Shown here: positions 10,335 through 22,234 of the stretch, piece by piece
Numbering within the stretch: position 1 is the stretch's first letter
Layout: each line of letters opens with the position of its first letter
Assembly (NCBI GenBank): GCA_030737875.1
Contig: CM060922.1
Span: 298,955,456-299,019,455 of the forward strand
Direction of reading: 5' to 3'
Source: Allium sativum
Taxonomy: Eukaryota; Streptophyta; Magnoliopsida; Asparagales; Amaryllidaceae
Length of the DNA stretch: 64,000 nucleotides
The notes under the pieces: generated by a model
Seen by the model: only the letters and a program-made list of their open reading frames with translations
Told to the model about the DNA's origin: nothing
The model's database searches: none
Program-made: the position numbers and the translations under genes

Positions 10335-10766
10335 TTACCAATCTTCAGAAGTAGATGCCATAATAGTTGTTCCACCATCTTTGGGAGAACCATGTTCAGA
10401 GCCACTATCGGGAACTTCTTTGGCCAAGTTAGATGACCATTGAAACGGGGTCGGAGCATGAGTTTGGCTAGAAGAGGTCCCTATGCAAGAAACTTCTTCC
10501 CAAATTTTGTTTAAAAATCCTTTGATGGAGTCCAAATTTTTGTTTGCTTGCTTTTCAAAACGTTTTAACTCTTTATGAATTTTTGATTGATTGCTTAAAA
10601 TGGTAACTAAGGTTTGTTTTGAACAAGTTTCGAGAGAGATGACTTGAATTTCTTCTTCTTCTTCTTCTTCCTCCCTAAGTTGACGATGGTGAGAAGGCTC
10701 AGTTATAATTGCTTTTGTTTGTGATGCTACATGTTTAGTCCATGTTGCAAGAGACATATACTCCAA
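10335..10766 (-). pseudogene. 3' ORF of element D, coiled-coil, SIRE-like
   Basis: A 143-codon open frame has an acidic run (REEEEEEEEIQ) and a heptad-like helix (NQSKIHKELKRFEKQ). It lies between gag and the polypurine tract, where SIRE-type copia elements carry an extra ORF (env-like or 'putative plant transposon' protein). The remnant at 25985-26375 has the same architecture: an acidic run, then a Lys-rich helix, then a Ser-rich end. The start codon may lie within fused gag sequence. No catalytic motif is visible. Confidence 0.45.
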
Positions 10767-10814
10767 AACTTCTTCTGATTTTCTTTTAGCTCTGGAGAGT
10801 CTTTGACCATGTGA

Positions 10815-11652
10815 CCTTTCTTGTGACTATTAAAGCATTCTAAATTTGAGAAAGAAGGTTTTCTTGAATTATTTTTATTGAAATTTCCGTTCCAATATTT
10901 TAAAAACTTCTTAAAGTTTTTGGCAATAAAGGCTAGATCTTCATCTTCTGACTCAGATTCCTATTTATTGGCATGAAAGGCCACATTCTTTTTTTCTTGA
11001 GCTAATTCCCTTTTTGCTTGAAAATTTACTTCATAAGACACGAGATTGCCTATGAGTTCTTCAGGTTTCATAGCTGATAAATCATTAGCTTCCTCAATGG
11101 CGAGTACTTTTACTTTTCTTTCCTAATCGTCAATTAGAGAATTTAGCACTTTTGATACAATATCAAAGTCGCTTTCTCCAGTCCTATCAATGCATGTAAA
11201 ATGTCTTGAAATCTTGAGTACATTTCATTGATGGTTTAATTTTGTTCCATCTCGAAGTTTTGGAACTGCTTTTTGAGCATTGAAATTTTTGTGTGTTTGA
11301 CTTTGCTTGTTCCTTCATGGATAGTTTTGAGTGTTTCCCATATTTGCTATGCGGATGTACAAATGCTAACACGATTGAACTCATTTCTATCTAGTGCATA
11401 GTATAGTATATTCATAGCTTTTGCATTTGAATTTGCCTCATCCTTTTGAGTTGTCGTCCAAGCTGAATATTCAGTTGTAGGTGCCGTGAATTCTTTTTGA
11501 ATAGAATTCCATGCACTTAAACAACTTGCATGCATATATATCCTCATTCTTGTAGCCCAATAGTTGTAGTGCAGTCCATTGAATAGAGGTGGTCTTTGAG
11601 TAGATTGTCCTTCGGCAAATGTATTTGAGCTAGTACTTGGGTTATTCTCCAT
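10815..11652 (-). pseudogene. Decayed copia gag of element D
   Basis: The minus strand starts MENNPSTSS and continues with RPPLFNGLHYNYWATRMRIY, the hallmark opening of UBN2/DUF4219-type copia Gag. ALDRNEFNRVSICTSA and later KISMLKKQFQNFEM follow. Several stops and frameshifts break it after codon 101. The zinc knuckle near 10830 reads CFNSHKKGHMVKDS, with two of its three cysteines replaced by serine. Confidence 0.8.
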
Positions 11653-11694
11653 TTTATTAAAGTATCAAATAACGTTGTTGCAGTTATAGAATGA

Positions 11695-11710
11695 CCTTGC
11701 GCTGATACTA
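11695..11710 (-). other. Primer binding site of element D
   Basis: The minus strand reads TAGTATCAGCGCAAGG, a diverged tRNA-Met-type primer site just upstream of gag. Its outer two bases coincide with the first bases of the element C LTR. Confidence 0.6.
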
Positions 11711-11899
11711 TAACACCTCATAATTTTAACGATAATGAAGAGGACAAATTAAAGAGTAATTAATTTAATATTCAGAATTAAGGAAAACGGACCGCGGCAT
11801 TGCGTTTGTCAAGGATTCTGGTCAAAAGAGACACCTAATTTGCATAAAACGACCACTATATGAAGAAGTTATGAAGGTTCGAAGTTTGTGTACGCGCAA

Positions 11900-11901
<2 letters not shown>

Positions 11902-11970
<69 letters not shown>

Positions 11971-11975
11971 TGTAT
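11902..11975. repeat. TA then TATG microsatellite
   Basis: A long TA run passes into about eight ATGT units. At the same point of the 3' LTR (17815-17844) there is a pure CA run instead. The ORFs of alternating Tyr and Ile here are artefacts of the repeat. Confidence 0.95.
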
Positions 11976-12010
11976 ATTAAGTCCAGAAATTCAAAATCGC
12001 GCAGAAACAG

Positions 12011-12128
12011 AGGAGGCGGGGATTTTCCCACTCAGGGGTGTCGACCCATGATTTGGCCCCATAAGGGGGGTCGACCCTTTTAGGACAGATCTGGACAAAT
12101 TTTCTAGGGACTGGCGGCTATATATATA
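12011..12128 (+). promoter_or_regulatory. U3 promoter of the C 5' LTR
   Basis: GGCGGGGATTTTCCCAC (a decayed inverted pair of E2F-like sites), GTCGAC at 12040 and 12070, and a TATATATA box at 12119-12128 lie in that order. The 3' LTR keeps a better copy at 17905-18046. Confidence 0.55.
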
Positions 12129-13399
12129 TGGCCTCATCTCATATTTTTGCACACTAAAAATAATGGAGAACAAGATGCTACCTCTGCCCAGATCAAATCA
12201 AGCCTTTTTCTTCTTCTGCAATCAAGTTATTAAAGCTTAGATATCTATAATTCGATTCTTCTGTTTTTCTAGATCCAAACACTATGAGTTTAAGTTACTT
12301 TTAAATCTAAATAATTAAAATGCAATATTTACACCTGTGACTATTGGAATCATATCAGATTTGTTATATTTGTATATATAATTCACTGATTAGATCTCAT
12401 CATGCCTGTTTATGATCATGACACTAAGCATAATCAGTCCTGTTATTACATGTTCATCAGATTTGTTCTTATATGTCTATTTCTGTTCATCAGATCTGTT
12501 CTTAAATGCCTATTTCTGCTATAATATGCCCATTCATGTTACTATTAGTTTTATGCCTATTATGTCCTTTTCTCTCTCATTCCCTTTTTATTTTTATAGC
12601 CAGGCTACTTTCGAGCCTAGCCCGATATCGCTAAAATAAGCATATGAACGAAATTGGGTTGAATTAGAAATGATTGGAAATGGTAATTTGGGGGCATAAC
12701 TTGTACTTTGAATCACAATTGGGATCTAGGGGCATAAAACTATATTGTGTAATAGGGTTAAAAATTGGGGCATGATTTATATGGTGAATTACGACTAGTG
12801 GTTTGGGACATGTCAATCTGTTGGCTTAATTTAAGATTAAGCGAAACATGTTATTGGAACTGTAAATAATCGGTAAAGGCTGTTTAATCCATTAAATTTG
12901 GGGGCATAACTTGAATTAAAAATACGAATATGGATCTGGGCATAAATCAAATAGTGACTTATATCCTAATTTGGGGAATGCGGTACATAATGAACATGAC
13001 TTAGGAAAGGGGCATGAATACCTATAATGAAATAGGTATAATTGGTTAATAACGAAAATACTTAGATTTACAGTAATAATTAACTGTAACCGCGCTTAGA
13101 TACGAGGTTTGATTACGTTTGTGGTAGAAGTCTTCCCGTACCCGCTCGACATATCCAGCGACCACAAGTGGTGAATCTAATGTGAGGGTCTAAGTGCATA
13201 AAGACATGACGGTGCTAAGACAAAAGGTTAAGTCCGACTTATGGAAGAAGTTTGTCCAGACCCGACCGACATATCTAGCATCCACAAGTGGTAGACTTAG
13301 TGTGGGAGGTCTAGCACATTATAACCATAAATGAACGTATGGTAATGAATTTGTAATGCCTAACCTGTTTAAATCCATAAGGATTATATGATCCTATTA

Positions 13400-13617
13400 A
13401 ATATGTGGGGTTGAGTAAACCTATTAAGTATGTTGGGTTAAGTAAGGTTGTTAAATCAGTGGGGTTAAGTAAGCCTGTTAAATTGGTGGGGCTAAGTAAG
13501 GCTGTTAAATCTGTGGGGTTAAGTAAACCTATTAAATCAGTTGGGTTAAGTAAACCTTTAAAATCTGTGAGGTTAAGTAAACTTGTTAAATATGTGGGGG
13601 TTATACAAACCTGTTAA
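13400..13617 (+). repeat. 27-bp minisatellite in the C 5' LTR, about eight units
   Basis: The unit is close to GTGGGGTTAAGTAAGCCTGT followed by TAAATC. With a period of 27 the array stays open and encodes a nine-residue repeat (VGLSKPVKS), which I do not treat as a protein. The 3' LTR has the same array with a different arrangement. Confidence 0.9.
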
Positions 13618-14899
13618 TTTAGAAAACTTAACCTGTTAAATCTGTTAGGGTTACATAGACCTATTAACTTGTAAAGTTTAACCCGTAAATCTGTAGGGGT
13701 AATGTGAATATGTTAAATCTGTTAGGCTTAACTTGCAAAATCCTAGTTAGTTGGGGACACAAGATCTATAAGGTTTGGCTTGTGTCATCTGTTGTGTGGA
13801 ACCCATATTAGTCAGTAACCCAATCTGGTATTAAAAGGGGGACCCCGCATTAGGTAGGGGTCAGGGCACGTTTACCGAACTGATTGTAAGAGGTTCATCT
13901 GAGAGGAGGTGTGTACTTGCATGTTCCAACATAATTATGTGCGTGCATGAGTATGGCCTGCAACTGGGAAAATAAGCCGCTGTAGCACCAGTAAATAGGT
14001 CTGTATTCTATAGGTTGCCACTTTAGGAAGTAATACACCCTATTGTGGGGCCGACATAGGGTATTTACGGGTCAGGGAGCCAATCATTTGGGAAAGGGTA
14101 GTAATTAGGGTACATCTAGTCCTGTTTGTTTTTGTGGGGTCCCTGTATTTCTATTTGGGTTAACACCCATTATTTTTGTTTAGGTACTGGTTAATTCTAT
14201 TTGGGTTAAAACCCGTTACTAGAGTACACCTAAAACTGCCATTATATTTCTATTAGGATCATCCTGTTTCTGTTAATCAATTAGGGAGTATGTAATCTTA
14301 TTATATATCTGTTATACTAGTACTGGTGTAGAGAAAAGTACTTAAGAAACGCAACATATCTAGTTCTGTTATCCTATTATACTTGTCTTATGACATTGCT
14401 ATCTCACTCTCCAGTTTATATGTCTGTCATGATGCTTTTACTTATTTATATGCTAAAAGTAACTGACCCACCAGACTTTATGTATGAACCATTTTGTTTC
14501 CTCTTCTCTCTCTTCCTTTTCCCCCTAGGTTCTCAGTGTGGGAATACTCGTGTTTGATTTGGATTCTCTGCTTTCATCTTGCTTGGAGCTGCTTAGATGT
14601 ATTACACGATTTCTTATCTCTCTACTATGGCTATGTTTTGGGGATTATGCTTCTTTTATTGTTGTACTTTGATATTTTAAGTACAAGACATAAGTTTTTA
14701 TGATGTACCGGGTTTTATGCATTTCAGACATGTGATGTAACCAAGTTTTGAACTACGATGCTTTATGGTTAATAAAGTTTTTAATTCTCTTCTATTTTAT
14801 ATCTGTCTTGTAATGTTTCTGTTTTTGTTACCTATAACGCTTTGCAAAACTTAATGCATTCTCTTAATGAGTGACATTAACGGATGTGGGGTGTCACAC

Positions 14900-14913
14900 T
14901 TAGTATCAGAGCT
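14900..14913 (+). other. Primer binding site of element C
   Basis: TTAGTATCAGAGCT follows the LTR end, one change from the standard tRNA-Met-type site. Confidence 0.8.
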
Positions 14914-15076
14914 AAAGTTTACTAGATCGGATAAAAGATTTTGAAAATTATTTTCAAAAAGGTTTTAAAAGGAAGCATTTTCAAATAGAAAAGTCTGTTT
15001 TGGAAAACAAATTCCCCAAAGCCATATGTAATATCTTTCGATCCTTTGTCTGAATCCCTTTCCTTCTCTTTTCAGC

Positions 15077-16020
15077 ATGTCTGGGGAACCTAATATTCCA
15101 AAGGCATTATGATACCAAGCTGGTTCCATAGGTATCTAGAGGCCACGACCCTTGCCTGTGGTCAAGCTGACGTTCCTCCCCCAGTTGCACCTGTCGATCC
15201 ACCTCCTCCTCCGTGAGAAGATAACTTCTCTAGGATCTGCAAAGATTTCAGTGCTGGGAGAAAAGCCGTTGTGTGGAATCAAGACATTCGTAGAGGCAAG
15301 GAATTAGCTCAAGGAGACAAAGGACTTGTTTAGAATTTTCGATGTGGTCGATCATAGGAAGATTCAGTTAGCCGCCTGGCTACTGAAAAATAAAGCTTCA
15401 TTCTGGTGGGAAGTAACACAAGCGGGGCGTCCGTTGGAAACTTGGGATGATTTTAGGCAGAGGTTTGAAATGAAGTTTCTTTCTTAAGCTGAGAAAAGCA
15501 TGCAAATGGAAATGTTCTTGGCACTCAAGCAAGCAAACATGACTATTAAAGAATATGTTAACAAATTCAACCAACTAGGAAGGTTTGGATTGGAACTGGT
15601 AGATACTCCGCATAAGAAAGCTTTGTGGTTTGTTAAGGACTGAATGAACCCCTTCATAAGTTAGCTATGTCCCATGTTCCAATGGGAGAAACTTTTGAAA
15701 GGCTCGTTGATATGGCCTTGATTAATAAGGAAGACAAAAGTGACAAAAAAGAAGTTAAGGTTGAGGAAACACAAAAAAGGAAGTGTGGCCCAAGAAAGAA
15801 CAGCAACAAGAGGGCGGAAAGCACAACACAACTCAAAGTAAAAAAGAAATGTCATAGTTGTGGGAATGTGGGTCATTTGTCAAAGACTGCAGAAAAACAA
15901 AGAATGCTTGCTTCAACTGTGGTGAAATCGGATACTATACTAGGGAGTGCCCGAAGAAGCATAGGCAGGACCAAAGGGCAGGATCATTTGGAGTGCAGGT
16001 GCATGCTCTCATGGCCGATG
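15077..16020 (+). pseudogene. Broken gag of element C
   Basis: It starts MSGEPNIPKAL, comparable to MSGDLNLLEGV in element E, and has a proline-rich stretch before CKDF. The Gag core is readable in pieces (LETWDDFRQRFEMKFLS, then MTIKEYVNKFNQLGRFG). A basic region (15667-15840) leads to a zinc knuckle CHSCGNVGHLSK that is broken by a frameshift; a second knuckle, CFNCGEIGYYTREC, is readable in another frame with its His changed to Tyr. At least three stops (TAG, TAA, TGA) occur. Confidence 0.85.
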
Positions 16021-17010
16021 TACAAGATAAGTAGGAAATTTTTTGTTGAAGGTTTGATTTCTCTTTCCGAACATCCTGTTGAACTCTTTTTGAATCTGGC
16101 ACTACTCACTCTTTTATATCTAATTCTGTAGTTCAGTCTCTGCACCTTAGTACTAGTATGGTTTTGGATCCTGTTGTTTTCTAAAACCCCATTAGAGGTA
16201 CAGCTCATCTGTCTATGATTTGTCAGGGTTAAAGAATATCTGTGTTAGGCGTCGTGTTTGAATGCGAAACATATGTGCTTGGTTTTATGGGATACTGTCT
16301 GATTATAGGGATGGGTTGGCTAGCCATGCATGGTGCCATTCTTGATTTGGAGAGGCGGTTCGTTAGACTTTTTGACTTTCCATAGGAGGACCCTCGAGAT
16401 TCCTTGTGAACCTAAGGGGTCTGTCATGCCTAGTTTCCTAGAGTCACTTGATGCATCTATTGATGATATGCGATCGGTGCTAGTAGTCTGTGAGTATCCT
16501 AACGTTTTTGATGAGGTTTAGAGCTTACACTAAGGCATGAGATTGATTTCTAAAAATAATTGATGGACAATGCAAAGCCAGTTGCATTGCATGTGCGCTA
16601 TATGACTCCAAGGGAAAGGAGGGATCTTAGCAAGCAAGTAGGGGAGCTGCTTGAGAAAAGGTTTATTAGGCGAAGCATATTCGAATGGGGTGCTCTGGTG
16701 GTACTCGCAACTAAGTCGTACAACTCACTTCGCATATGTATGGATATTCATGATGTTTTTCCTCATTTTTTATTTATGGAAGTGTCTTTACGATACAGCG
16801 AAGGTAGTTGACCTGAACAAGCATGAGGAAGTAGAGGTAGAATGGGAGGCAACAATTAGACGAGTTCCTACTCGTATACTTCGATTAGAGGTTAAGAAAC
16901 TGCACAACAGGGAGGCTAAGTTAACAAAAGTGCAAGGGAGGAGAAGACAACGAGGATGCAACTTAAGAGACCGAAGAGAAGAATCGCGCTTCATACCCTT
17001 TCCTTTTTGG
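16021..17010 (+). pseudogene. Protease, RT start and chromodomain scraps of element C
   Basis: The protease active-site region reads ESGTTHSFIS (usual Asp changed to Glu) near 16090, followed by GMGWLASH near 16310. Next comes the start of reverse transcriptase (NAKPVALHVRYMTPRERRDL, LLEKRFIRRSIFEWGA, SLRICMDI). At about 16750-16795 the sequence jumps straight to the chromodomain lead-in (EVEVEWEATIRRVPTRILRL) and a frameshifted end. RT palm, RNase H and the whole integrase core are deleted. Confidence 0.85.
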
Positions 17011-17616
17011 GACTATGTTCTTAACTTCTTTTCTAAAGCTTTTATTCGCACTTGCTTCTATCATCTGAGTGTATCCTATCGATCGAATCTTTGACCTTTA
17101 GGTAGAAAATCCCATGATTGTAAACATGTGTTTGAGGCATGTTATGTTTGATGGATGCAAGTGGATGCAAGTGGTTGCGCGTGGGCGCATATACACACAC
17201 ATTAGGCACTAGATCGACTTAATCACTTTCATACTACATATGGATGTATGTGAATTTTTCTTCTTTTAATGGATGAAAGTGGGTGTATCATCATATGGAT
17301 GTTGCATTTTGATGGATTATTGTGCACGCATATAGAACTTACATTTATAATAGGATTATTTGCATACATGTTGGATTCATGGCACTAACATACATTGCAT
17401 TAAGGAGGTCGACTGAATCAGTAGACCGCCTGATCTTCGCATTAGTATTGGGACATATACACACACACCTTTGCATATGTTCATATAAGCATTACAAATA
17501 TTTAAGGACAATGGATGCTCGTGATTGGTGGATGAGTAGATGGGTGATGGATGGTAGGATATACATTCTTCTTAACGTGGAGATTTCGGGGACGAAATCC
17601 TTTGAGTAGGGGAGAA
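17011..17616 (+). other. 3' untranslated internal region and PPT of element C
   Basis: This AT-rich stretch has repeated GGATG and ATACACACAC words. It ends with GGGGACGAAATCC and the polypurine tract GAGTAGGGGAGAA (17604-17616). The mirror image of this end appears in element E at 47641-47760. No gene is seen. Confidence 0.75.
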
Positions 17617-17813
17617 TGTAACACCCCATAATTTTAACAATACTAAAGAGGAAAAATTAACGAATAACTAGTTTAATATTCAAAATTAATGAAAACAGAC
17701 TACGCCATTACGTTCATCTTGGAATTCTGGTCAAAATAGACACCTGGCTTGCATAAAACGGACACCGTATGAAGAAGTTATGAAGGTTTGAAGTCTGTAT
17801 ACGCGCAACAAGA

Positions 17814-17814
<1 letters not shown>

Positions 17815-17844
<30 letters not shown>
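17815..17844. repeat. CA microsatellite in the C 3' LTR
   Basis: A pure CA run sits where the 5' LTR has TA and TATG units. Confidence 0.95.
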
Positions 17845-17847
<3 letters not shown>

Positions 17848-17904
17848 TAAGTCCAAAATTTCAAAATTGGGTCCAGAAATTCAGAATCGCACAGAAATTG
17901 AGGA

Positions 17905-18046
17905 GGCGGGAATTTTCCCGCTCAGGGGTGTCGACCCCTGGGTCGAACCCTCAAGTAGTGTTGACTTATGGGTCGACCCATATGGGGGTCGACACCACTA
18001 GTGCAGATCTGGAAGAATTTTTCTGGGGGTTGGCAGCTATATATAT
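17905..18046 (+). promoter_or_regulatory. U3 promoter of the C 3' LTR: E2F-like pair, GTCGAC sites, TATA
   Basis: GGCGGGAATTTTCCCGC (17905-17921) carries two head-to-head matches to the E2F consensus TTTCCCGC. GTCGAC follows at 17930, 17972 and 17988 (with GTCGAA at 17942), then TATATATA at 18039-18046. Element E has the same order in its U3. Regulation by E2F is inferred. Confidence 0.6.
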
Positions 18047-19289
18047 GGCCTCATTCCTCATATTTTTGCACACCAAAATAATAGAGAACTAAATGTTGCC
18101 TCTGCCCAGATCAAATCAAGCCTTTTTATTCTTCTACAATCAACTTATTCAAACTTAGAGATTTGTTATTTGATTCTTCTATTTTTCTAGATCCAAACAC
18201 TATGAGTTTAAGTTACTTTTAGATTTAAATAATTAAAATGCAATCTTGACATGCCTATGAATTAGATCTAAGCCTGTGACTATTGGAATCATATCAGATC
18301 TGCTATATTTGTATATCTAATTCACTGATTAGGTCTCATAATGCGTGTTTATGATCATGATACCATGCATAATCAGTCCTGTTATTACCTGTTCATCAGA
18401 TATGTTCTTATATGTTTATCTCTATTCATCAGATCTGTTCTTATACGCCTATTTCTACTATCATATGCCCATTTCTGTTACTGTTGGTTTTATGCCTATT
18501 ATATCCTTCTCTCTCTCTCTCTTTCTCTTTTTATTTTATAGCTAGGCTTCCTTCGACCCTAGGCCGATATCGCTGAATTATGCATACGAACGAAATTGGG
18601 TTAAATTGGGAATGATTGGAAATGGTAATTTGGGGGCATAACTTGTACTTCAAATCAGATTGGGATCTGGGGGCATTAAACTATATTGTGAAATTGGACT
18701 AAAAATTGGGGCATGATTAATTTGGTGAATGATGACTTATGATTTGTGACATGTAAATTTGTAGGCTTAATTTAAGATTAAGCGAAACATGTTAATGGAA
18801 CTGTAAGGAATCTATAAAGCCTATTTAATCCGTTAAATTTGGGGAATAACTTGAATTGAAAATATGAATATGGATTTGGGCATAAATCAAATAGTGATTT
18901 ATATCCTAATTTGGGGCATGCGGTGCATGATGAACATGACTTGGGAAAGGGGTATGAAAATCTATAATGAAATCGGTATAATTGGTTAATAATGGAAATG
19001 CCTAGATTTACAGTAATAAGTAGCTGTAACAACGCTTAGACGCGAGGTTAGATTACATTTGTGGTAGAAGTCCGCCCGGACCCGTCCGACATATCCAACG
19101 ACCACAAGTGGTGAATCTAATATGAGGGGTCTAAGTGCATAATGATGTGACGGTGCTAGGACATGAGGTTAAGTCCGACTTGTGGAAGAAGTCTGCCCAG
19201 ACCCGACCATAAATGAATGTATGGTAATGAAATTGTAATACTTGACCTGTTTAAATCCATAAGGATTGTATGAGCCTGTTAAATCTGTA

Positions 19290-19480
19290 TGGTTAAGTAA
19301 ATCTATTAAGTATGTGGGGTTAAGTAAGCCTGTTAAATCGGCGGGGTTATGTAATCCTGTTAAATCGGCGGGGTTAAGTAAGCCTGTTAAATCTGTGGGG
19401 TTAAGTAAACCTGTTAAATCGGTAGGTACCCTGTTAAATCTTTGGGGTTAAGTAAACTTGTTAAATCTGTGGGGGTTATA
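19290..19480 (+). repeat. 27-bp minisatellite in the C 3' LTR
   Basis: Units of GGGGTTAAGTAAGCCTGTTA plus AATC type match the array at 13400-13617, with a 5-base disturbance near 19425. Confidence 0.88.
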
Positions 19481-19924
19481 CGAACCTGTTAATTTAGAAA
19501 ACTTAACATGTTAAATCTGTTGGTGTTACATGGACCCGTTAACCAGTAAAGTTTAACCCGTATATATATAGGGGGTTATGTGAATCTATTAAATCTGTTA
19601 GGCATAACCTGTCAAAATCCTAGTTAGTTGGGGAAACAAGATCTGTAAGGGTTTGCTTTTGCCATCTTTTGTGTGGAACCCATATTAGTCAGTAACCCAT
19701 TTTGGTATTAAAAGGGGGACCCCGCACTAGGTAGGGGTCAGGGCACGCTTACTGAACTGATTGTAAGAGGTTCATCTAAGAGGAGGTGTGTACTGGAGCA
19801 TTCCAACGGACTTATGCGTGTGCATGATTATGGCCTGCACTAGGGAAAATAAGCTGCTATAGCACCAGTAAATAAGTCTGTGTCCTTCTGTAGGTTTCCA
19901 CTTTAGGAAGTAATACAACCTACA

Positions 19925-20690
19925 TGTGGCGAATCTAATGTGAGGGGTCTAAGTTCACAAATATGAGACATGCTAAGACACATAGTTAAACCCGATTTGC
20001 GGAATAAGTCTACCCGGACCCGCCCGGCATGTTCAGCATCCATCAATGGTAGGCTTAATGTGGGATGTCTAGCATACTATAAACATAAAGGAAAATATCG
20101 AAATAAACCTTGAATACTTAACCTAGTTGAATCCATGGGGATTGTATGAACATAAACTTAAATTGGGGTTAAGTAAATTTGGTTGAACAGTGGGTGGGTT
20201 AAGTAAATCTAAGGGGGCGAGTAATATTTACATATAGGCCCACAAACTTAACCTGATAGGGTTATGAAATTAAAGACACCTAGTGGTAGCATAACCTGTG
20301 GAAATGTTGGAGTTATGTAATTAACCACACCTTTTTTTAGGGTAAGCATAACTTGTAGAAATGATAGGGTTATGTAATCAAAGACACCTAGTGGTATACA
20401 TAACTGACGGAAATCCTAGTGGGGATACAAGACAAGAGGGAGCTTGTATCATATTTATGTGGGACCCATTTCAGTCAGTAACCCTTAATAGGTATCAAAC
20501 GAGTACTCCGAACTAGGTCGGAGTAGGGCACATTTACTGGGCTGATTGTAAGAAATTCAAACGAGGAGGACGGTGTGGGTGGCACAAACTGACCGGGGAC
20601 ATGTGCGTGCATGGGCCGGGTAGAGGGGGATAAGACGACCCTAAAACCAGTAGATATGTCTGTCCACATCAATGAAGGGTTGCCACTTTA
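19925..20690 (+). repeat. Extra diverged LTR block in the C 3' LTR
   Basis: After the normal block (about 19020-19910) a second, poorly matching copy of the same order follows: GAATCTAATGTGAGG, GACCCGCCCGGCATGTTCAG, GTTAAGTAAAT units, a TCAGTCAGTAACCC block and GTTGCCACTTTAGGAAGTG. It has no counterpart in the 5' LTR and explains most of the length difference. Confidence 0.7.
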
Positions 20691-21425
20691 GGAAGTGTTA
20701 CCTCATACTCTGGGACTGGCACAAGGTATCTACGGAGTAGAGAGCCGATCGGTTAGGTTAGTAGTTAGGGTACATCTAGACGTATGCCTAAGTCTACCAT
20801 TTGATAGTTGTTAGGATCGCCTTATTCTAGTTATACTAGTAGTAGTGCAAAGAATCAGAGTAATCATTAGAGAAGCGTACACACTCTATCATGTTTACCT
20901 TGTCATACTTACCTTTTGTGATGTTATCTTTCTCATCCACCTTATATGCCTGTCATGATACTTTTATTTATTTACTTGCTAAAAGCAACTAGACTCACAA
21001 AACTTTATGTCTGACCCTTTTTGTTCGTCTTCTCTCTTCCGTTTCCCCCTAGGTTCTCAGGGTAGGAACACTCGGGCTTTGTCAGGACTCATTTATCATC
21101 TTATTAGGAGCTGCTTTTGAAATATTGCTCAAGTTCTCTTCTTTACTACTATGGCTTTATCTCTTTTGGGGAATTATGCTTTTTATGTATTTTTAAACTC
21201 TGATGGTACAAGACAGAAGTTTCATGTTATTGTAATGGTTTTTATGTAGTTCCAGACATGTGATATTCTGGACCACAATGTTATGAATTATGTTTGAAAT
21301 AAAATTTTAAATTCCGCTGTTATCTTTTATATCTGTCTTGTAATACTCTATACATGTTTACCTATAACGCTTCACGAAACTTAATGCAATCTCTTAATGA
21401 GTGACATTAACGGACGTGGGGTGTC

Positions 21426-22023
21426 CAAGCTAGAAACTGGAGACAAGTTGATATGTAGGCCGGAGATGATAAGGGAGACATCGGATTGTATCGAGATCGT
21501 TCAGCAACGAATGAAGGCATCCCAAGATCCCCAAGATCGCCAGAAAAGTTATGCTGATAAGCGTCGAAAGGATTTGGAATTCGACATAGGCAATATGGTT
21601 TTCGTGAAGATTTCACCGTTGAAGCATATGGTTCGATTCAGAAACAAAGGAAAGTTAGCTCCTAGGTTTGTTGGACCATTTTCGATAATCGAGCGAATTG
21701 GAAAGCTCACATATAGACTGAAGTTACCCGAGAAGATGTCGAGTGTGCATAATGTGTTCCATGTGTCGTTACTACAGAGGTTCATGCATGATTCGAATGT
21801 AGTGGTATCTACAGAGAACTAGGAAGATCTAGAAGTAGAGATTGTAGTTATGAGACCTCGTAAGCCTCTTCGTGTTGTGGGGAATGACACAAAACAGCTT
21901 AGGAGGAAGATAGTTAAGTTAGTTAAGATACAACGCAGTATGGATGGCGACGATTGTACATGGGAGACGGAAGAGAGCATGAAGGCAACCCATCTGGAGC
22001 TCTTCGTCGGTACGACACATTAG
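21426..22023 (+). pseudogene. Integrase tail and chromodomain of element B
   Basis: It starts abruptly after the C LTR within the integrase region DKLICRPEMIRETSD, then RQKSYADKRRKDLEFDIGNM, APRFVGPFSIIERIGKLTYR and [13 protein letters not shown]. One TAG (21820-21822) interrupts it, and the chromodomain follows in frame (RKIVKLVKIQRS, CTWETEESMKATHLELF), ending at 22021-22023. The upstream part of B is missing. The intact stretch suggests B is younger than C. Confidence 0.88.
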
Positions 22024-22216
22024 TATCGTGTCACCTTACATCATTGTAGCTTGTACTATTGTGTTTGTATTAGAATTCTGCATGCCAGGATAAGGTTATG
22101 GATGCATGGCTTGATGGTTGCTAGTTTGGGTGAAAGAATTAGCTACTCATGAGTGATAGACATGCGGGATTGTTGTGGTTGCTTATGTTTGTTGGGATAT
22201 CGAGGGCGAAATTCCT

Positions 22217-22234
22217 AAAGAGGGGGAGGGGGAA
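22217..22234 (+). other. Polypurine tract of element B
   Basis: AAAGAGGGGGAGGGGGAA lies directly before the LTR start TGTAACAGCC. Confidence 0.85.

Larger units (their letters stand above)
9034..11710 (-). mobile_element. Element D: copia (SIRE-like) derivative lacking pol
   Basis: On the minus strand the order is primer site (11695-11710), decayed gag (11652 to about 10815), a second ORF (10766-10335), a polypurine tract (about 10062-10075, AAAAAGGGAGAGAA on the minus strand) and the 3' LTR (10061-9034). Protease, integrase and reverse transcriptase are all missing between gag and the second ORF. The 5' LTR is absent; LTR C abuts the primer site instead. Confidence 0.75.
11709..14898 (+). 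repeat. Element C 5' LTR
   Basis: It begins TATAACACCTCATAATTTTA, where the 3' LTR has TGTAACACCCCATAATTTTA, and ends GGTGTCACA before the primer site. It contains a TA/TATG microsatellite, a U3 promoter, a 27-bp minisatellite (13400-13617), and paired CCCGACCGACATAT-type blocks around 13140-13280. Confidence 0.88.
11709..21425 (+). mobile_element. Element C: old gypsy chromovirus with unequal LTRs
   Basis: The 5' LTR (3.19 kb), primer site, broken gag-pol (about 15077-17010), polypurine tract and 3' LTR (3.81 kb) are all in order. The flanks differ: copia D on the left (GATAC before the LTR) and B integrase on the right (CAAGC after it), so no target duplication is seen. LTR divergence is high. 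Gag and LTR motifs show it belongs to the same lineage as element E. Confidence 0.85.
17617..21425 (+). repeat. Element C 3' LTR, 3.81 kb
   Basis: It begins TGTAACACCCCATAATTTTA and ends GACGTGGGGTGTC at the junction with B integrase. It is about 620 bp longer than the 5' LTR, mainly because of an extra diverged block at about 19925-20690. By eye, the first 200 bases differ from the 5' LTR at well over a tenth of positions. Confidence 0.88.

Noticed and set aside
13405..13617. A repetitive ORF with a nine-residue VGLSKPVKS-like repeat.
   Set aside because: It is a 27-bp LTR minisatellite; the matching array in the 3' LTR has breaks.
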